This document shows, one piece after another, positions 41,970-50,806 of a stretch of 64,000 nt of DNA. Source of the stretch: Fibrivirga algicola (GTDB taxonomy: Bacteria; Bacteroidota; Bacteroidia; Cytophagales; Spirosomataceae); the NCBI RefSeq assembly GCF_011742925.1, contig NZ_WAEL01000005.1, positions 453,934 through 517,933 of the forward strand. Direction: 5' to 3'. The translations under genes and the position numbers were made by a program. Numbering within the stretch: the stretch's first letter is position 1; every line of letters starts with the position of its first letter. The notes beneath the pieces are model-generated. The model saw nothing but the letters and a program-made list of their open reading frames with translations. It was not told where the DNA came from and made no database searches.

Positions 41970-43859
41970 TTATAATATCCACCAAAGTAATAAAACCACT
42001 ATGGCCAGGGCCGTAGCAATGTAGGTCTGCACGCGCCCACCCTGTACCGAACGGGTGAGTTGCCCCACGCCAATCGCTACTTTACCGGCTCCGTTGACCA
42101 GCCCATCGACGCCGAAACGATCGAAGAAGCTGACCAGATGCGCCACCATGACCGTGCCCAGCCCCACGCCGTTGACTACCCCGTCGACCACGCGTTGATC
42201 GGTGCGGTTCACGAGCGAGGCCAGCCAGAGAACTGGCCCGGTAACAATGCGCTGATACAATTGGTCGAGGTAGCCGTACTGCTGCGACGCCTGCGCTAGT
42301 TGGCTGGTTTCAGCTGGTTCGCGGAGGCGGAAACCCAGCCAGCCACCCAGCAGCACCAGCACCACAGAGGCCGGCGCCAGCCAAACAGGGCCTTCGTCCG
42401 GCAGCACCCCAACCACCTGGGCTACCCAGCTATGATGGACCGACAAGGGATTCAGAGAAAACCAGAAGCCTACTGACAGACTAGTTAACAGCCAGACGGG
42501 GCCACGCATGAGCCAGTCGGGTTCGTGGGGAGCCGCTACCGCGCGCCCGGCCGGAGCAGCAGTGCTGTTAGCGGATGGTCCGAAAAAGATGAGCCGGATT
42601 TGGCGGGCCATGTACACGGCCGTCAGCCCCGACGATAGCAGCAGCGTTACTGGCAGGAGCTGTGCCGCCCCGCTTCGGTTGTTGGCCCAGCTAAAAGCCC
42701 CGCCCAGAATGGCTTCTTTCGACAAAAAACCCGAGAGCAGGGGGACGCCCGATAGCGCCGCGGCGCAAATCAGGTACGTTAGGTACGTATGTGGCAGGGC
42801 CTTACGCAGGCCGCCCATCTCCCGCATATTCTGCGTGTGAACGGCATGAATAACGCTGCCCGCCGCCAGGAAAAGACCTGCTTTGAAGAAGGCGTGCGTG
42901 AGCAGGTGGAAGAGTGCTCCACCAACATTGCCCGTGCCCATGGCAGCGACCATCAACCCCAGTTGCGAAACGGTAGAGAAGGCCAGCACTCGTTTTATGT
43001 CTGTCTGGAACAGGGCCGACAAGCCGCCCCAAACCGTGGTTAGCGTACCCACCAGTGCTACCACAAGCAGGGCGTCGGACGAGAGCATGGGGTGAATACG
43101 GGCCAGCAGAAAAATACCGGCGGCTACCATAGTGGCCGCGTGTAACAGCGCCGAAACGGGTGTTGGCCCTTCCATGGCGTCGGGTAGCCAGGTAAGCAGC
43201 GGAAACTGGGCTGATTTGGCTACGCAACCCATAAATAGGCAAACACCGGCCAGTGTAGGCAAGGGAGCGGTGCCAAAACCGAACGAGCCGGTATGCCGGT
43301 ACGTCATCAGAATACCCAGCAAAAAGGCGGCGTCGCCGATACGGTTCATTAGAAACGCTTTCTTGGCGGCGGCAGCGGCGGCAGGGCGATCATACCAGAA
43401 GCCAATTAGCAGTAAAGAGGCAAGACCAACCAGCTCCCAAAATGCGTAGAGAATGACCAGGTTGCCCGCCAGCACAATACCGAGCATGGCCCCGATGAAT
43501 AGTTGCAGGTACGCAAAGTAACGCCCCCTTCGGGCGTCGTCGTGCATGTAGCTGATCGAATACAATTGCACGAGTAGCGCAATACCGTGCACGACTACTA
43601 ACATCATCCTGCCTACGGCATCGAGCCGAAACTGGAGGGGCACGGTCAAGGACTGAAATTGGATCCAGTTGGTTTCCCAACGCTGCGTATGCGGCAGGGA
43701 GGGAAAGGCGTAGAGGCTAATGCCGAAACCGAGAGCCGTTGTGAGTACGGCCAGCCAACCCGCGCCCGCACGGTTGCCTGACCCAACCAGCAGCCCAAAC
43801 GCCACGAAAGGCAGGCCCAACAGGGCAATCAGCAGCGGCAGGGGTAGACTATCGGGCAC
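41970..43859 (-). CDS. nuoL: NADH-quinone oxidoreductase subunit L
   Basis: The largest antiporter-like subunit of complex I. The frame can be read from 43973, but that part is foreign in character and overlaps the divergent GH43 gene; GTG at 43859 (PDSLPLPLLIALLGLPF) or TTG at 43868 is the likelier start, giving about 629 residues. Typical stretches are WELVGLASLLLIGFWYDRP, FLMNRIGDAAFLLGI, LLTWLPDAMEGPTPVSALLHAATMVAAG (split as LLTWLPDAMEGPTPVSALL and HAATMVAAG) and AFSTVSQLGLMVAAMG. It shows the usual extended C-terminal amphipathic helix region. No nuoA-K or nuoN lies nearby in this window. Confidence 0.93.
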   Translation of the reverse strand: MPDSLPLPLLIALLGLPFVAFGLLVGSGNRAGAGWLAVLTTALGFGISLYAFPSLPHTQRWETNWIQFQSLTVPLQFRLDAVGRMMLVVVHGIALLVQLYSISYMHDDARRGRYFAYLQLFIGAMLGIVLAGNLVILYAFWELVGLASLLLIGFWYDRPAAAAAAKKAFLMNRIGDAAFLLGILMTYRHTGSFGFGTAPLPTLAGVCLFMGCVAKSAQFPLLTWLPDAMEGPTPVSALLHAATMVAAGIFLLARIHPMLSSDALLVVALVGTLTTVWGGLSALFQTDIKRVLAFSTVSQLGLMVAAMGTGNVGGALFHLLTHAFFKAGLFLAAGSVIHAVHTQNMREMGGLRKALPHTYLTYLICAAALSGVPLLSGFLSKEAILGGAFSWANNRSGAAQLLPVTLLLSSGLTAVYMARQIRLIFFGPSANSTAAPAGRAVAAPHEPDWLMRGPVWLLTSLSVGFWFSLNPLSVHHSWVAQVVGVLPDEGPVWLAPASVVLVLLGGWLGFRLREPAETSQLAQASQQYGYLDQLYQRIVTGPVLWLASLVNRTDQRVVDGVVNGVGLGTVMVAHLVSFFDRFGVDGLVNGAGKVAIGVGQLTRSVQGGRVQTYIATALAIVVLLLWWIL

Positions 43860-43982
43860 AGTGGGCAACAGATGATTAATATTCGGGTGCAAATATCCGG
43901 CCCGTGGCAACGGGAAGCAAACCGACCTCGAAGTAAAGCCATCCTGTCGGTGCCTTTTAGGAGCAAATTCCACCTAAGCCGT

Positions 43983-45797
43983 ATGCGTATTACCCTTCTA
44001 CTTTTTCTGCTGACAACGTATCTGCTTCCCGCCTGGGGTCAGTCCCGGCAACAACCCGGCCCAGGCAGGGCAAGCACCACCTACTGCAACCCGATGGATA
44101 TAAGCTACCGGTATAATTTTGAGCAGTTGAACGAAAAGATATCGTACCGCTCGGGCGCCGACCCGGTCATTATCAACCACAAAAAAGAGTACTACCTCTT
44201 CGTGACCATTCAGGGCGGTTGGTGGCGTTCCAAAGACCTGATCAACTGGAACTATGTGGTGCCCGACAAGTGGCCAATGGAAGATATGTGTGCCCCGGCG
44301 GCCCTGTCGGTGCGCGACACGCTCTATCTGTTTCAAAGCACGTTTGAACAGCGCCCCATCTTTTATTCGACCGAGCCGGAGAAGGGAAAACTCAACTTTC
44401 TGAACCGCTGGATGCCGCGCCTGCCCAAAGATATTGGTCCGTGGGACCCAGCGCTTTTCCACGACGACGATACCGACAAATGGTATATGTACTGGGGCTC
44501 ATCGAACGTATACCCGATTTTCGGTGCCGAACTCGACAAGAGCCGTAACCTGACCTATGCAGGTAACAACCCGGCTGAGGCCTACAAGGCCATGTTCTGG
44601 CTTGACCCCTATAAGCACGGCTGGGAACGCTTTGGCCCCAACCATTCCGACCCGTTCAAGCCGTTTACCGAAGGGGCCTGGATGACCAAGCACAACGGTA
44701 CGTATTACCTGCAATACGGTGCGCCGGGTACCGAATACAACGTGTATGGCAATGGCACCTACGTAGGCAAAAGTCCGCTGGGGCCGTGGGAGTACGCGCC
44801 CTATAACCCGGTGGCGTATAAGCCTGGTGGTTTCGCAACGGGTTGCGGACATGGTAATACGTTTCAGGACAATTTTGGCAACTACTGGAACACCGGCACC
44901 ACCTGGATTGGCTACAACTGGGGTATGGAACGGCGCATTGTGATGAACCCGGCGGGGTTCGACAAAGATGGGCAGATGTATGCCAACACCCGCTTTGGCG
45001 ATTATCCGCATTTTCTCGCGACCAAACCACTACAGAACCGCGACGAACTGTTTACGGGCTGGATGCTACTCAATTACAAAAAGCCCGTTTTGGCCTCGTC
45101 GACGCTGGCCGTAGCGCCTACCGATACCGTTAATGCCGAACGAGTGGCCGACGAAAATCCGCGGACGTTCTGGGTGGCCGGAAAGAACCGCCCCAGCGAA
45201 ACGCTGACGACCGACCTGGGGGCTGAGCGCGATATCCGGGCCGTACAGGTAGATTACATCGACTATAAGCAAACCATCTTCGATTCAGATTCAACCGTAT
45301 ACACCCAGTTCAAAATCCTGACCTCGACCGATGGCAAGACGTTTGAAGTGGTGGCTGACCTGACCGAAGAACCAAAAAAAGACCATGCCTGTGCCTATGT
45401 AGAAATTCCGGTGCGGGCCAACGGCCGTCCGGTGCGGGCCAGGTACGTTCGCTACGAGCATGTGTATGTGGCGGGGCCAACGCTGGCGATCAATGCGTTT
45501 CGGGTATTTGGCAACGGCGTGGGTAAAGCACCTGCTACGCCGACGATGACCGCCGTTCGTCAGAAAGACGAGCGCAACGCCGACCTGACCTGGACAAAGG
45601 TGCCTGGGGCAACAGGCTATAATATTCGCTGGGGAATTGCGCCTGATAAATTATACCAGACCTACCAGTTCTGGGACGATCAGCCCGGCAAGTTTGAGTT
45701 ACGGGCTCTGAATGTAGGGGTGCCTTATTACTTTGCCATCGAGGCTTTCAACGAAAACGGCGTATCGGGTTTGAGTGGCGTAGTAGGCGTGAAGTGA
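43983..45797 (+). CDS. Secreted GH43 glycoside hydrolase with F5/8-type and FN3 domains
   Basis: The ATG at 43983 gives 604 residues with a signal peptide (MRITLLLFLLTTYLLPAWGQ). The five-bladed propeller has the three GH43 acids: Asp60 in SGADPVIINHK (base), Asp155 in GPWDPALFHDDD (pKa modulator) and Glu230 in TEGAWMTKHNGTYY (acid). About residues 365-510 form a discoidin/F5-8-type carbohydrate-binding domain (VADENPRTFWVAGKN, VYTQFKILTSTDGKTFEVV), and about 515-604 an FN3 domain (DLTWTKVPGATGYNIRWG, PYYFAIEAFNENG). GH43 enzymes cut arabinose and xylose polymers, so it may work with the GH127 gene 7 kb away. It is divergent from nuoL. Confidence 0.88.
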   Translation: MRITLLLFLLTTYLLPAWGQSRQQPGPGRASTTYCNPMDISYRYNFEQLNEKISYRSGADPVIINHKKEYYLFVTIQGGWWRSKDLINWNYVVPDKWPMEDMCAPAALSVRDTLYLFQSTFEQRPIFYSTEPEKGKLNFLNRWMPRLPKDIGPWDPALFHDDDTDKWYMYWGSSNVYPIFGAELDKSRNLTYAGNNPAEAYKAMFWLDPYKHGWERFGPNHSDPFKPFTEGAWMTKHNGTYYLQYGAPGTEYNVYGNGTYVGKSPLGPWEYAPYNPVAYKPGGFATGCGHGNTFQDNFGNYWNTGTTWIGYNWGMERRIVMNPAGFDKDGQMYANTRFGDYPHFLATKPLQNRDELFTGWMLLNYKKPVLASSTLAVAPTDTVNAERVADENPRTFWVAGKNRPSETLTTDLGAERDIRAVQVDYIDYKQTIFDSDSTVYTQFKILTSTDGKTFEVVADLTEEPKKDHACAYVEIPVRANGRPVRARYVRYEHVYVAGPTLAINAFRVFGNGVGKAPATPTMTAVRQKDERNADLTWTKVPGATGYNIRWGIAPDKLYQTYQFWDDQPGKFELRALNVGVPYYFAIEAFNENGVSGLSGVVGVK

Positions 45798-45798
45798 A

Positions 45799-45880
45799 GG
45801 GGATTCGACACAGAGGCACAGCGGTAACAGAGCTAGTGATCATTTAACGAAGAAACTCTGTGTTGAACCCCTTTTTTTTT
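45799..45880 (+). terminator. Terminator after the GH43 gene
   Basis: Arms GGGGATTCGACACAGAG (from 45799) and CTCTGTGTTGAACCCC (to 45871) pair with two small interruptions around a 40-nt loop and run into nine T residues (45872-45880). It lies directly after the stop codon and ends at the convergent MscS gene stop. Confidence 0.75.
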
Positions 45881-47037
45881 CAACTACTCAGGTTTTGAGC
45901 GTCTGTGTCAGGTACGTCACCCGACTGCGCAATACCCGTCGTTTGACTGTGTTCCGGCAGTAAAATCCGCGATTGAGGCAGGCTTTCAGGATGCTCATCG
46001 CGCAGGAAAGCAATGACGGCTTCGCGGATGTGGCAACGCAGATCAAATGCCGATGGCGCATCGTTGGCCGATACCAGGATACGCACCACCATACTCGTAG
46101 GCGTTGTATCGGTAACCTGTACTACAAACACCTGCTCATTCCAAAGTGGGTCGGCCTCGACCAGAGCTTTAGCTTTTTCACGGATGGCCTCAAGTGGCGT
46201 GTTGTAATCGAGATAAAGGAGAATAGCGCCGGTAATGGTAGCGTCTGAGCGGGTCCAGTTCTGGAACGGCGTTTCTACAAAATAAGTGATGGGCAGAATA
46301 AGCCGCCGCCGGTCCCAAAGCCGTACCACCACGTTAGTCAGGTTGATCTCTTCCACCCGTCCCCACTCATTTTCAACCACAACGGCATCATCGAGGCGAA
46401 TCTGTTGCGAAAAGGCGATCTGAATACCGGCCAGCAGGTTGCCCAGCGATTTCTGCGCCGCAAAACCTACCAATACCGACACGATGCCCGCTGACGTAAG
46501 CACACTAACGCCCACCTTGCGGCTGCCCTGAAAATTGAGTAGTAAGAGCGAAAAGCTAACCAGTACAACCAGCGTGGAAATAATACGCCGGAAAAACTGC
46601 ACCTGCGTCACAAACTTCCGGCCCGACAGGTTAGCGTCGCTGCTGATGTCATAGCTACGAACCAGCAGTAGTTCGGCTACTTTGAGCAGGCGGAGTGCCA
46701 GCCAAGTGCTGGTGAGCAGAAATAAAATTTCGGCCGTTTTGTCGGCTACCGGATGTCGCCGTAAGAAACGGTCGCTCTGGAGGTTGGTGCCAATCAGGAA
46801 AAACAACGAAGGCAACCAGAAGTAGAACGCCGCCCGCAGGTAACTGCGTAGTAACGCCAGGGCTGGTTCATAGCTCCGCCGTAGAATAAGCCGGGTAACC
46901 TGTACTAACAGGAACGTAGCGAGTACACCACCAATAATGGATATGATTAGTAAGATCCAGCCCGACAGGTCGCGGTTGGGTACGTACCCAAACCACCGGA
47001 CAAGGGAGCGAATCCAGGAATCGAATTGCTGCTGCAT
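45880..47037 (-). CDS. Mechanosensitive ion channel, MscS family
   Basis: A 385-residue channel that opens on osmotic down-shock. About five TM helices occupy residues 20-230; the pore helix region is TSAGIVSVLVGFAAQKSLGNLLAGIQIAF (Gly/Ala-rich, with the QKSLGNL hinge; named in pieces). The MscS beta domain follows (IRLDDAVVVENEWGRVEEINLTNVVVRLWD), then a C-terminal alpha/beta domain. The longer N-terminus than E. coli MscS (286 residues) suggests a YbdG/YnaI-like small-conductance type. It is transcribed alone. Confidence 0.93.
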   Translation of the reverse strand: MQQQFDSWIRSLVRWFGYVPNRDLSGWILLIISIIGGVLATFLLVQVTRLILRRSYEPALALLRSYLRAAFYFWLPSLFFLIGTNLQSDRFLRRHPVADKTAEILFLLTSTWLALRLLKVAELLLVRSYDISSDANLSGRKFVTQVQFFRRIISTLVVLVSFSLLLLNFQGSRKVGVSVLTSAGIVSVLVGFAAQKSLGNLLAGIQIAFSQQIRLDDAVVVENEWGRVEEINLTNVVVRLWDRRRLILPITYFVETPFQNWTRSDATITGAILLYLDYNTPLEAIREKAKALVEADPLWNEQVFVVQVTDTTPTSMVVRILVSANDAPSAFDLRCHIREAVIAFLRDEHPESLPQSRILLPEHSQTTGIAQSGDVPDTDAQNLSS

Positions 47038-47158
47038 GAAGTAAAAGTAGGGGCTATTCCAACGGAAAACAGGGAATTAGCTCTTTTTCGAGCCTTTGAC
47101 CTATTTGCCTACTACCGCTTTGCAGCTACACACAGGCTGGTTTTGACCGTGATTCAGC

Positions 47159-47200
47159 TATCATCGTCTCCGCAAATGACACCCGGCGGAGACGATGATA
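47159..47200. repeat. Perfect 15-bp inverted repeat upstream of MscS
   Basis: TATCATCGTCTCCGC (47159-47173) pairs with 47186-47200, loop 12 nt. It lies 10 bp after the stop of the 4-TM protein gene (minus strand) and about 120 bp before the MscS start. It lacks a T tract but is placed as a terminator. Confidence 0.7.
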
Positions 47201-47210
47201 ACCAAACTGG

Positions 47211-47606
47211 TTAGGCTGTAGTAGGTACGTTCGACTCATTTCGAAGACTCCCGACCTGGATCAGGAAGCAGGCCAACAGCGTCACTACATCGATCAATAA
47301 CAGCGTCGTACCAAGGGGGGATCGGGTGGCTGATGTGTCGAAGACAACCAGGAAAAAACCGATCATGAAACTGTTCAGGAGCATAACGGCCCACAATAGT
47401 GGTTTACTGACCGTTTTTCGTAAGGCTGCCCAGGCAGCAAGGCCCGCCAGCAGGGCCATGTCGAGGCAAAAAAAGAGCCAATAACCACCCGTGATTTCGT
47501 CTACAAACGTCCAGGTGGCGTGACCTAACAAGGCCAGCAATGCGCTTGTCTCAGCGACAACAGCGTTGGCCCAACACGCGATTTTTAACGACTTTGAGGT
47601 GTTCAT
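47211..47606 (-). CDS. Small four-TM membrane protein, unknown function
   Basis: Start at 47606 (MNTSKSLKIACWANAVVAET) gives 131 residues; an ATG 27 bp upstream adds poorly typical residues. It shows four hydrophobic segments (about residues 8-30, 42-62, 66-88 and 95-118) with little else. It lies 32 bp downstream of an NTF2-like gene, both divergent from an AraC regulator. No family is recognised. Confidence 0.72.
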   Translation of the reverse strand: MNTSKSLKIACWANAVVAETSALLALLGHATWTFVDEITGGYWLFFCLDMALLAGLAAWAALRKTVSKPLLWAVMLLNSFMIGFFLVVFDTSATRSPLGTTLLLIDVVTLLACFLIQVGSLRNESNVPTTA

Positions 47607-47638
47607 AGTGAGTTGACAGGGTTGACGATTCATAGTAA

Positions 47639-48133
47639 TTAGTTCGGCCAGAATGTGTTTTCCTGCCTGAGATCAGCCGAGAAAATAGTGGCCTGGGTAA
47701 TCAGTCCATCGACGACCGTGTAGGAATCAATATTGTCGACCGATAAGCGACCGCCGGCTTCCTGAATGGCTTGCCAGTGTACCACGCACGCCACCTGATT
47801 ACCGTTCACCGCCAGTTTGTCGAAGGCGGTTAGCCGCAACGAGTTAGCCGTGAACTGAAACATACCGCTGATCATCTGCACGAGCTCATCTCGCGAGTGT
47901 TTTTGACCGGCAAACTGGTGGCTACCGGGTTGATGCCATTGAATTTCGGGATGCAGCAGCGGAATGGCTTTGTCAAGTTTGCCTTGCTGAACAGCCGTTA
48001 GAAATTCGTGGACAGTTTGTTCGGGGTTCTTTTGCATAATCTGTTGATTAATTGATTGTTGATTGAAAGATGCGTGGCCGTGCTTACTGATTGGCAATAG
48101 CAACGCGATGAGGAAAATGGCTAGTGTGTTCAT
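47639..48133 (-). CDS. NTF2-like (SnoaL-type) protein
   Basis: A small alpha+beta barrel protein of the NTF2/SnoaL type. Two starts are possible: ATG 48133 adds a hydrophobic leader (MNTLAIFLIALLLPISKHGHAS) that would export it (164 residues), while ATG 48037 (MQKNPEQTVHEFLTAV) gives the usual 132-residue cytoplasmic form. The core shows VHEFLTAVQQGKLDKAIPLLHPEIQWH, SRDELVQMISGMFQF and VVHWQAIQEAGGRLSVDNIDSYTV (all split in naming). These folds serve as isomerases, cyclases or ligand-binding proteins; the function is unknown. It forms a unit with the 4-TM gene, divergent from the AraC regulator. Confidence 0.75.
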   Translation of the reverse strand: MNTLAIFLIALLLPISKHGHASFNQQSINQQIMQKNPEQTVHEFLTAVQQGKLDKAIPLLHPEIQWHQPGSHQFAGQKHSRDELVQMISGMFQFTANSLRLTAFDKLAVNGNQVACVVHWQAIQEAGGRLSVDNIDSYTVVDGLITQATIFSADLRQENTFWPN

Positions 48134-48251
48134 CGTTTTTTTTGCAAACCTACGGCTGCTCAATAGGGAACGACTTACCCGAATACGACAACCTGTTATC
48201 ACTTTGCGCCATTGTGTAACTAGCCTGTTTGCCGATGCGTATGTTTGCGGT

Positions 48252-49262
48252 ATGCAGGACCCACAACGCTTACTGGTACTCGCCCTACTCGATTATGCCG
48301 CCCGCAAAAATGCGCCGACCGATCAACTCTGCACGCTGATCGGCCTTGATCCGGACCGGCTTAAACAGCCTGGCTTACTGGGCCTGACCGCCCGGCAAAT
48401 CGACGACCTCTGGACCAACGCTGCCCGGTTGACCAAAGACCCCTTATTTGGTCTTCATTTCGGTGAATCGATGCAGTTAACGGCCTTGGGTGTAGTTGGT
48501 GGGCTGGTTCAAACGAGCCGCACGATTGGCGAGGCCCTGACGCAGGCTGCCGCCTTTACAAACCTGATCACCGACGTAGTCAGCCTGTCGTTTAGCCGCA
48601 CAACCGATTGGATTGTGATCGATTTTTTGCCAAATAAGGCGCGGTGGGAGGTAGCGCCCGTGGCGTTTCAGCAACAAATGGACTTGTTTATGGCTTTTAC
48701 GTTGCACGAACTGGATGGGCTGGTTTTACGGCGGGTTTGCCCGATTCAGGTAACGTACCCAGTCGATCCGGTCTATAAAGTGGAGTATGAACGCGTACTA
48801 CGTTGCCCTGATTTGGTGCAGGCAGGTGGTTATCAACTTAAGCTGGATGGCACCTACTGGGATGAGCCTATTAGTACCGCCAACTACGATATGCAGCAAC
48901 TTTGGCTGAAACAGGCGGCCGAACGTACCCCCATCAGCCAGAATATAGCTACGCTGAGCGCTCGTATCACTCAACACCTGCTGACCAATGCGTATTTGGG
49001 TATACCTACGCTGGAAGACATGGCGGCCAATCTGAACATCAGTCCGCGCAGCCTGCAACGGAAGTTACAGGAAGAAGGAGTTTCCTATCAGCAGTTGGCT
49101 GATTCGGTCCGGAAAACGGTCGCAATCCAGTATCTCGACACAAAAAAGTATCCCATTAAAGAAATAGCCTATTTGCTGGGCTATAATGAACTGAGTGCGT
49201 TTACACGTGCCTTCAAACGATGGACGGGATGTCCACCTGTTCACTACCAACGGTTGTCTTAG
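48252..49262 (+). CDS. AraC family transcriptional regulator
   Basis: The ATG at 48252 (MQDPQRLLVLALLDYAARKN) gives 336 residues; the frame is open further upstream but crosses the divergent NTF2-like gene. The N-terminal about 200 residues match the arabinose-binding-like sensor domain of OruR/ArgR-type AraC regulators (FGLHFGESMQLTALGVVGGL). The C-terminal double helix-turn-helix is LEDMAANLNISPRSLQRKLQEEG and IKEIAYLLGYNELSAFTRAFKRWTG (given in pieces), with P-x-x-Y near the end. It may control the divergent NTF2-like and 4-TM genes. Confidence 0.93.
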   Translation: MQDPQRLLVLALLDYAARKNAPTDQLCTLIGLDPDRLKQPGLLGLTARQIDDLWTNAARLTKDPLFGLHFGESMQLTALGVVGGLVQTSRTIGEALTQAAAFTNLITDVVSLSFSRTTDWIVIDFLPNKARWEVAPVAFQQQMDLFMAFTLHELDGLVLRRVCPIQVTYPVDPVYKVEYERVLRCPDLVQAGGYQLKLDGTYWDEPISTANYDMQQLWLKQAAERTPISQNIATLSARITQHLLTNAYLGIPTLEDMAANLNISPRSLQRKLQEEGVSYQQLADSVRKTVAIQYLDTKKYPIKEIAYLLGYNELSAFTRAFKRWTGCPPVHYQRLS

Positions 49263-49379
49263 AGGTCCCAGGGCAACCACATATTCAGCACCTTTCAGCT
49301 GATGGACAAGCCTGTGCCTCACTTGGTGAGTTATCTATCGACTGGTTGGGCTGTTTTAGTGTTGATACATGTATAGACG

Positions 49380-49415
49380 AAGCGGCTCGCGGGGTAGCGA
49401 GCCGCTTTTGTTTTT
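49380..49415 (+). terminator. Terminator downstream of the AraC regulator gene
   Basis: An 11-bp perfect stem AAGCGGCTCGC (49380-49390) with 49397-49407 and a 6-nt loop, followed by TTGTTTTTC. It lies about 118 bp after the AraC stop and 20 bp before the first MFS gene. Confidence 0.8.
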
Positions 49416-49435
49416 CAACGTTAAGGATACTGAGC

Positions 49436-50680
49436 ATGTTCAAAAATCCACGGGTAGGTCTCATCTATGCCATGACCCTTATTGATGGCGTAGTAGCAGG
49501 GGGACTGGGCCCGCTGTTCAACAAGTATACGGCCGCCTTACCCGCCAAGCAGGTGTGGGTAATGGCGGGTTCGGCCTTATTACTTGGGCTACAATTAGTA
49601 ACCGCCCCAGTTTTAGGGGCTTTGTCGGATAAAATTGGCCGTCGGCCTGTGTTGATAGGTACGTCGATCGGTTCGTTTCTGGCTTCATTTCTGTTATTCC
49701 CCATCAATGTGTGGGGCTATCTGGGTAACCGCGCTGTAGAGGGGACCACAAACGGCATGGGTTCGGTACTGCGCTCGGCGGTAGTGGATACGGCCGAAGA
49801 CAACGATGTGGCTCAGCAAACAAGTATTCAGGGAAACATTACCGCGTTGGGTGCCATTTTCGGCCCGGCCGTGGGCGGTATACTGATCATTGCGTTACCG
49901 CAGGCCCGGTTCGACCCCATTCCGCTGGTGATTATGGGACTCATTCTGGCTGTGCTGAACATCGTTCTGTCGCTGATTTTCAAGGAGACGAACGACAAGG
50001 AAAAACAGCCGATCGATCCGAAGGAGCTAAAAGAGAAATCGCTGAATGCCTTAAAGGTTAAAACGCTGTGGAAACAACTGGATGAAGTCGATGAGAAGTT
50101 GAAGGGGTTTAAAGCACTCTATATTCTGCAATTGCTGTCGCTGCTGTCGCTGGGGTATTATAACTACTTCATTGCCTACCTGATTGTGGGCGATCTTGGG
50201 CTGACACCTTATCAGGCGGCTTACTTCTTCATCTTCTACGGCCTGCTTACTGTAGTGGTCAACCTAGTGTTTTTTCAGCTTATTTCCCCCCGTATCAACC
50301 AGAAAAAAGCCCTGGTTGTGGTGGCTATTGCCGGAGTTGGGGTTATGGCGCTCTATGCCTTTGCGGGCAGCAGTGTCACCCTGCTCTACATTGCCGGTGC
50401 CATTGACTCGCTGAGTATTGGTTTGCTGGCTGGGCTGATTGCCGGCATTACCTCGCAACTGGCGGCTAAAGGGGAGGGGCAGGGCAGCGTTTTTGGCGAT
50501 ACACAGGCGTTGGGCGGGGTAGCCAGTTTTACGGCGGCCGTAGCCACTACGTTACTAACTGCGCTTGAACCACGCGCCCCGTTTGCGTTTTACGCCCTGG
50601 CTATGGCTGTGCTGGCCTACCGGGCCGCCACGCTTCCCAACGATGCCGCCAGCGAAACCGAGCCAGACAACCAGAAATAA
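49436..50680 (+). CDS. MFS transporter, TCR/Tet-like (first of a tandem pair)
   Basis: The ATG at 49436 (MFKNPRVGLIYAMTLIDGVV) gives 414 residues; the frame extends upstream but is not coding in character. It shows 12 TM helices, the A motif GALSDKIGRRPVL between TM2 and TM3, the TM4-5 region with VEGTTNGMGSVLRSAVVDTAE, and a charged central loop (KETNDKEKQPIDPKELKEKS). It resembles DHA1/TetA-type drug exporters. It is closely similar in order and motifs to the next gene. The substrate is unknown. Confidence 0.88.
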   Translation: MFKNPRVGLIYAMTLIDGVVAGGLGPLFNKYTAALPAKQVWVMAGSALLLGLQLVTAPVLGALSDKIGRRPVLIGTSIGSFLASFLLFPINVWGYLGNRAVEGTTNGMGSVLRSAVVDTAEDNDVAQQTSIQGNITALGAIFGPAVGGILIIALPQARFDPIPLVIMGLILAVLNIVLSLIFKETNDKEKQPIDPKELKEKSLNALKVKTLWKQLDEVDEKLKGFKALYILQLLSLLSLGYYNYFIAYLIVGDLGLTPYQAAYFFIFYGLLTVVVNLVFFQLISPRINQKKALVVVAIAGVGVMALYAFAGSSVTLLYIAGAIDSLSIGLLAGLIAGITSQLAAKGEGQGSVFGDTQALGGVASFTAAVATTLLTALEPRAPFAFYALAMAVLAYRAATLPNDAASETEPDNQK

Positions 50681-50806
50681 GGGCTGATGAGTTACGCAGC
50701 CTCTACCGTCGTTGACTAGAGCAGCACACGTCCGGACAACAGTTTTTTTGACACTGGTTTTCCAGACGTAGCACTTTTTAGGGCGACTTTCCAGACTTTT
50801 GACCGC

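Noticed and set aside
43860..43973. Upstream part of the nuoL frame
   Set aside because: It overlaps the 5' region of the divergent GH43 gene, has hydrophilic residues unlike NuoL, and needs no translation if GTG 43859 or TTG 43868 is used.
49263..49435. Small RNA gene between the AraC and MFS genes
   Set aside because: Apart from the terminator at 49380-49415 I see no promoter or conserved structure, so the region reads as a spacer.
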